From an uncultured Clostridia bacterium (lineage in GTDB: Bacteria; Bacillota; Clostridia; Monoglobales; Monoglobaceae), in contig CAJTWN010000021.1 of the NCBI GenBank assembly GCA_910580105.1, forward strand, positions 1 through 20,487: 20,487 nt of DNA, read 5' to 3'. This document shows, in pieces, positions 16,217 through 20,487 of the stretch. The notes below the pieces were generated by a model. It saw nothing but the letters and a program-made list of their open reading frames with translations, did no database searches and had not been told where the DNA came from. The stretch's first letter is position 1, and each line of letters begins with the position of its first letter. The position numbers and the translations under genes were made by a program.

Positions 16217-16245
16217 TTGAAATATAAAATGATTTGTTATATAAT
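16217..16245 (+). promoter_or_regulatory. Predicted sigma-A promoter, upstream
   Basis: TTGAAA at 16217-16222, a 17-nt spacer and TATAAT at 16240-16245 give near-consensus boxes at ideal spacing. Transcription would begin near 16252 and run towards the second YD-repeat gene. Confidence 0.65.
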
Positions 16246-16267
16246 AAAGAAGGAGTATTTCTCCAAT

Positions 16268-16297
16268 TTGACGCATTATTTATGAATAATTTATAAT
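16268..16297 (+). promoter_or_regulatory. Predicted sigma-A promoter, downstream
   Basis: TTGACG at 16268-16273, an 18-nt spacer and a perfect TATAAT at 16292-16297. Transcription would begin near 16304, about 40 nt before a terminator-like hairpin and about 205 nt before the next start codon. Confidence 0.7.
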
Positions 16298-16342
16298 GGG
16301 AAGGTTGGAAGATAAGATGAAAATATGTTTGGTTTTACAACA

Positions 16343-16373
16343 CGCACACCTTTATTAAGGTATGCGTTTTTTA
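16343..16373 (+). terminator. Terminator-like hairpin in the leader of the second YD-repeat gene
   Basis: An 11-bp stem (16343-16353 with 16358-16368, one C-A mismatch) with a TATT loop is followed at once by a T-run that continues to 16373. It lies between the two promoters and the gene they would drive. It could therefore act as an attenuator, or end a short RNA of roughly 70-120 nt. No competing antiterminator fold was identified by eye. Confidence 0.65.
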
Positions 16374-16508
16374 ATTTCTTATATAAAATATGTGTATGCC
16401 GGTAATTGCAGTTTAAATAATTTGTCAGTGCATAGGGGCTTATTATGCCTGAGAAGAAAAATTAAAAATTAATTATAGGGTAATGTGTAGGAATAGGAGG
16501 GAAAACAA

Positions 16509-19500
16509 ATGAAAAAGTATAGAAGGCTAACTGCAATCATCATATCTTTGCTTATGACTGCGAATTTATCTTTCAGTGCAATTCCGGCATTTGGGGAAAA
16601 TTCAGAAAAAGAATCGGATATGAGAACGGAAACCAATTTGGAGAAATGGATTGACCCAGAGGCAGCTGCTGCACCGGAAGAAGAGGCGGAGGCAACAGAA
16701 GAGCCGGTAATTGATGAGGAGGAACTGGAAGAACAAATCAATAATGAAATTTTGCAGCGCAGTGCCCAGGCTGAACTGGAGAGCGGACAGGCGCAGAGGA
16801 AAGCGGAAACGCGTGCGAACAGTGCGAGCCTGCAATCGGTTGATAAAATCATGCAGGATTATATGCCAAGTGTGAATGAATCACCGTTTATGATGGCAAC
16901 AGCAGAAAATGAAACCATTTCTTTAAATTCAGGAAACCTGTCTTATACTTACAATATTGCGAGTTTTCCCGGACGGAATGGGCTGGATTTAAATCTGCGC
17001 CTGAATTATGACTTCAGTCAATCCTTCAAAATGGGGTTTTATAGTGATGATGCTTATGAATACCCAGGGCCCGCGGTAACGATAAACAATCATCAGATTG
17101 CCAATGGATGGTCCTGGGGATTTGATTCAATATCAAATATAGATTTGATAAAATATCAGACAGTGGCGAATATATTGAATCTTTCAAACGGAGGCTCTCA
17201 CGTATTTCAGGATATATATTTTGAACGGTATGAATATGATGACCTAAAGCTAGAGAAAGACCCCGGTACGGGGAATATCGTACTCATAAAAAAAGATGGA
17301 ACAAGAGAATATTTTGACGGAACAAACCTGATAAAAATAGAAGATCGGTTTGGAAATACAATAGAATTTACCTATCAGAAAGCAAATAATCTGGATTATC
17401 TGGACACCATTACGGATAGTGTAGGCCGGGTGATTAAATTTGAATATTCAACGGATTATAAAACAATCACGATAAAATTAGGAGATAATGAAATAATTTC
17501 AACAATCTATTTGTCCGGAAATGCCAGTATGGGGAGATATAAAACAGCAAATAAACCAAGACTGGAGAAAATCATTGATGCAGAAGGGAATGTCACAAGC
17601 TTCGCCCATGAGGAATTGAAAATACCGGCGGAAGAGTACAGCCAGTACGACTATAGCTATGATGCGCTGACAAAGGTGACATATCCTACCGGTGGAAATG
17701 TAAAATACGAGTATATGCAAACGCTGGGAAGTTTGGATAAGGTATTGGGCAGCGGCTATTATTATGAAAGATACCAAACGGATGGAAGCTGCAGATACGT
17801 TCTTAAGAATAAAACCAACTCGGATGGAAAAATTGTCAGCTATAACTATTTCTATAATAACACGGGCTATCCGTTGTATAGACAGGATCGGGTGGGGGAT
17901 ATAGCGGCCGGCAGCGATGAAAGCTATCAATATTATACAGTGGTGCAGGAAAAAGGCGGTGCACTGGATAAAAAGATGATTTATACCTTTAATGAAAAGC
18001 ATGAGAAAACAGCGGAAAGAATTCTCACCGAAGGGACCGATTTTATCAGCCTGGACAATAAGAAGGAAACGTCGCTGCGGGTGCATACGGCCAATAAAAT
18101 CTATGATATAAAAGGTAAAACTGTGAAGTCGACAGATGTGGAAACCGGTGCGGTGGAAACAGTTACTTATGAATTAAGTGATGGGACAGCGATGTCCAAT
18201 ACATTATCCATGGAAGATGCGCAATATACAGCGACAATGTCGGCAATACGCGTTTTGCTGAAAGGCAGCAATGGAAGGCGGCTGTTGTATAAGTATGACT
18301 TAACTGCACATACAATAGAGCAGGAAGCAGAGATGGAACTGGATGCAAATGTTAAAACCAATCTGGTACGGAACAACAGCGCAGATTATCTATTTGTCAA
18401 TAGAGCCAATAAAACGGAGGTATACAGATTAAACGGCGACGAATGGGTCAAAGACGGAGAAATAGGAGGTAAAACGGGTTTGACGGCCTACTATTCCTAT
18501 GGTGATAAAATCTGTCTGTTGAACAGCGGTGGGCTGGTGGAGTATAATACAAATACCCACACCTTTGAATTCATCGGTGTAAGTTTGTCCGGCGGTGCTC
18601 CGGCAGGTGTATTCCGGGATGAAAATACAGGAGAATATCTCATATACAGCGGATATGTATATAAGGTAGATATAGAGAACAAGACGGCAGTCAGGACCAC
18701 GGAATTGGTGGGAGACTGTATCCCCTTCCGTGGTCTTGACAAGAAGATATACAGGCTGTATCAGGATCGCGTGACCCTGGACGGGATGGTGGTATATAAG
18801 AGAAAGATCCCCAGCCTGAATACGAAGAAAGTACAGGGCGTTCTCACCACAATGGGCGGCGTATACATGCAGCTGGACGAGAATTTCTATTCCTATGAGA
18901 GATTCCCGATTGGGGACGCAGAAGGAACAGGCGAAATTGTAGAAGGAGTGACCGAGTATACATATAATAATTATAGCCAGCCGGAAACATCGGCAAGCTA
19001 TATGCTGGATAACAGTGATCCGGGAAACCCGGCGGAATTGGAGGAAACGAAAACAACCCAGGAATTTCTGTATGATATGAAGAACAATCTGCTGGAATAT
19101 ACGGACAGCTATGGATACAAAACAAAAACGGAATATGACGAGAGATACAGCCTGCCTGTAAAGATATATGCGTATTATGGGACGGAGAATCAGGAGACGA
19201 CAGCGTATACGCTGGATGAAAGCAAAAGAAGGGCAGACAAAACCATCCAGACCTATAAAGACGGCAGTCAGCTTTTAAGCGAAGTTACCTATGAAGGGGA
19301 CTATCCGGGAAATGTGAAAACCACGAAAATCACATCAAAAAATGGAGAAACAGAAAAGGTGGAAAGTGAAACAGAATACGGATATGACCCCACCCACAGC
19401 CTGGTCACGGAAACGAAACAGAAAAATGTAAAGACCAGGAAAAGTGGAGCCGACGGGAGTATTGAAGAAGAGACAAAGGAAATATCGGACTATGCGTCGT

Positions 19501-20487
19501 ATGACCAAAGGGGAAGGCAGATTTCGGCGACGGATGCAGAAGGAAATACAGTGAGCTATGAATATGACGGAATGGGGCGTGTGACGCGGACGACACAGCC
19601 AAGCGGAGCGTACGAGACACGGAGCTATCAGATGAAAAATGCGGACGAAGCGGGAGCGAATGAGATGCACGTCACCGTGACCGATCCGTCATATGATACA
19701 TCCTATACGGTGGTGAACAGTTATGACGAGCTGGGACGGCTGGTTCAGTCAGAAAAGTCGGTGCCGGGAAGCGGAACAAAGACGCTGAAAGAGGTGACTT
19801 ATGGGTGGAAGGACGGATTAATCATATCGGAGATTGTAGACGGAAACATGGTGGAATATGCCTATGACGGATCGGGAAGAATCAAGAAGGTGACCGACAA
19901 GATATTCGGAATGACCAGCTATGATGAAGAGCGTGTAGAGATAGAATATATGGACAATGCAATGAAGGCCAGAGTGCGTGACGGCGGAAGGAAGGTGGAA
20001 TATACATACGATAAGTATGGAAGGACAGCATATGAAAAACATTGGATGAATGAGGATGCAGAGAGTATAACGGGGTATACCTACAATTACAAAAACCAGG
20101 TGGAGAAGACAACGGACGCCTATGGGAGAGAGACACAAAACTTTTATGACGCGAGAGGGAACGCGGCGAAGGTGCGGAATGCGCTTGGCCAGGAGACAGC
20201 ATATACCTATGACATGATGGGGAACCTGCTGAAGGTGCGGATGCCGGACGAGAGCGAGATCAAGATGGAATATGACAGCCTGGGAAGATTGGTGGAGAGA
20301 GAAGACCAGCTGGGGAACAGGGAATATTGCGTGTATGACGATTTGGGAAGGATAACGAAACAGATTGACCGGAATGGAACGGCGTTCAGCTATACATATC
20401 AGTGGAACCAGGAATCACCGGCAGAAAAGACGGCAGGGGGAGAAGAGGTAAGCTGGACGTATGACGGAATGGGTCAGGTAAGGGAGA
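16509..20487 (+). CDS. Second secreted YD-repeat (Rhs-type) protein, 3' end outside window
   Basis: The frame stays open from ATG 16509 to the right edge (1,326 codons seen). AGGAGG at 16495-16500 gives a strong ribosome site. A Sec signal peptide (KKYRRL, then a hydrophobic stretch, cleavage probably near IPAFG) leads into an acidic, Glu/Ala-rich region at residues ~31-95 (PEAAAAPEEEAEATEEP). A YD-cocoon entry follows (SLNSGNLSYTYN, FPGRNGLDLNLRLNY, ANGWSWGFDS; ~135-210). YD repeats start near residue 255 (GTREYFDG, DRFGNTIEFTY) and dominate again after ~820 (YDGMGRV, YDELGRL, YDKYGR). Residues ~614-807 lack YD motifs and look like short beta-propeller blades. Unlike the gene at 4071 there is no subtilase domain. 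The core and tip lie beyond the window, so the effector cannot be named. Base composition rises from about 32% GC in the first 60 bp to nearly 60% in places near the right edge. Confidence 0.92.
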   Translation, partial: MKKYRRLTAIIISLLMTANLSFSAIPAFGENSEKESDMRTETNLEKWIDPEAAAAPEEEAEATEEPVIDEEELEEQINNEILQRSAQAELESGQAQRKAETRANSASLQSVDKIMQDYMPSVNESPFMMATAENETISLNSGNLSYTYNIASFPGRNGLDLNLRLNYDFSQSFKMGFYSDDAYEYPGPAVTINNHQIANGWSWGFDSISNIDLIKYQTVANILNLSNGGSHVFQDIYFERYEYDDLKLEKDPGTGNIVLIKKDGTREYFDGTNLIKIEDRFGNTIEFTYQKANNLDYLDTITDSVGRVIKFEYSTDYKTITIKLGDNEIISTIYLSGNASMGRYKTANKPRLEKIIDAEGNVTSFAHEELKIPAEEYSQYDYSYDALTKVTYPTGGNVKYEYMQTLGSLDKVLGSGYYYERYQTDGSCRYVLKNKTNSDGKIVSYNYFYNNTGYPLYRQDRVGDIAAGSDESYQYYTVVQEKGGALDKKMIYTFNEKHEKTAERILTEGTDFISLDNKKETSLRVHTANKIYDIKGKTVKSTDVETGAVETVTYELSDGTAMSNTLSMEDAQYTATMSAIRVLLKGSNGRRLLYKYDLTAHTIEQEAEMELDANVKTNLVRNNSADYLFVNRANKTEVYRLNGDEWVKDGEIGGKTGLTAYYSYGDKICLLNSGGLVEYNTNTHTFEFIGVSLSGGAPAGVFRDENTGEYLIYSGYVYKVDIENKTAVRTTELVGDCIPFRGLDKKIYRLYQDRVTLDGMVVYKRKIPSLNTKKVQGVLTTMGGVYMQLDENFYSYERFPIGDAEGTGEIVEGVTEYTYNNYSQPETSASYMLDNSDPGNPAELEETKTTQEFLYDMKNNLLEYTDSYGYKTKTEYDERYSLPVKIYAYYGTENQETTAYTLDESKRRADKTIQTYKDGSQLLSEVTYEGDYPGNVKTTKITSKNGETEKVESETEYGYDPTHSLVTETKQKNVKTRKSGADGSIEEETKEISDYASYDQRGRQISATDAEGNTVSYEYDGMGRVTRTTQPSGAYETRSYQMKNADEAGANEMHVTVTDPSYDTSYTVVNSYDELGRLVQSEKSVPGSGTKTLKEVTYGWKDGLIISEIVDGNMVEYAYDGSGRIKKVTDKIFGMTSYDEERVEIEYMDNAMKARVRDGGRKVEYTYDKYGRTAYEKHWMNEDAESITGYTYNYKNQVEKTTDAYGRETQNFYDARGNAAKVRNALGQETAYTYDMMGNLLKVRMPDESEIKMEYDSLGRLVEREDQLGNREYCVYDDLGRITKQIDRNGTAFSYTYQWNQESPAEKTAGGEEVSWTYDGMGQVRE

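Larger units (their letters stand above)
16141..16508 (+). other. Non-coding regulatory interval upstream of the second YD-repeat gene
   Basis: This 368-bp AT-rich interval holds a short inverted repeat (ATACATT at 16153-16159 and AATGTAT at 16166-16172), two consensus promoters, a terminator-like hairpin, and an AGGAGG ribosome site just before the next gene. Short open frames occur (TTG 16217 to TGA 16285, 22 codons; ATG 16317 to TAA 16472, 51 codons), but neither shows convincing coding character. Confidence 0.7.

Noticed and set aside
16217..16285. 22-codon frame from TTG with GGAGG 7 nt upstream
   Set aside because: The TTG coincides with the -35 box of a better-supported promoter and the product is short and AT-driven; only the ribosome site favours it.
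16317..16472. 51-codon frame from ATG with a weak GGAAG site
   Set aside because: It reads straight through a terminator hairpin and T-run, and its composition looks like translated non-coding DNA. A leader-peptide role cannot be excluded, but no regulatory codon run is present.

Overview
This window looks like chromosome from a low-GC, Gram-positive anaerobe of the Clostridia, probably Lachnospiraceae-like. The grounds are AGGAGG-type ribosome sites, TTG/GTG starts, consensus sigma-A promoters, Sec signal peptides, DUF6273 and copper-amine-oxidase-N-like secreted modules, and an Rhs core of the clostridial type (QEDTYRGDPKDPLSLNLY). That placement is an inference. Every supported gene is on the + strand and every product appears to be exported. 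No tRNA, rRNA, CRISPR array or transposase was seen.

Layout. (1) Positions 1-4055 hold two secreted beta-sandwich proteins. The first is cut by the left edge and alternates pre-peptidase C-terminal (PPC)-like and Ig-like modules. The second has two PPC-like modules. (2) Positions 4071-12986 hold one 2,971-residue protein: membrane-targeting N-terminus, I9-like propeptide, intact S8 subtilase domain, DUF6531-like segment, about 1,800 residues of YD repeats, an Rhs core, and a C-terminal domain that resembles DUF4855. (3) Positions 13039-16090 hold two paralogous secreted proteins (DUF6273-like plus copper-amine-oxidase-N-like). They lie in a 1,678-bp tandem repeat whose second copy begins with an orphaned 67-codon tail of the Rhs gene. 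Each copy ends in the same intrinsic terminator. (4) Positions 16141-16508 are non-coding, with two consensus promoters followed by a terminator-like hairpin. (5) From 16509 to the right edge runs a second secreted YD-repeat protein, lacking a protease domain and cut by the window end.

Interpretation. Genes 1 to 4 probably form one transcription unit (gaps of 84, 15 and 52 bp, with the first clear terminator after gene 4). The layout of an Rhs protein, a small exported partner, an orphan Rhs tail and a diverged second partner resembles a polymorphic toxin or surface-effector locus. It is unusual in having a protease in cis, a glycosidase-like tip, and a DW in place of the usual DP motif at the end of the core. 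The two partner proteins are identical over their last 722 bp of DNA but differ in discrete patches nearer the N-terminus, which suggests gene conversion with local diversification. The toxin/immunity reading is a hypothesis; the architecture and repeat structure are read directly from the sequence.
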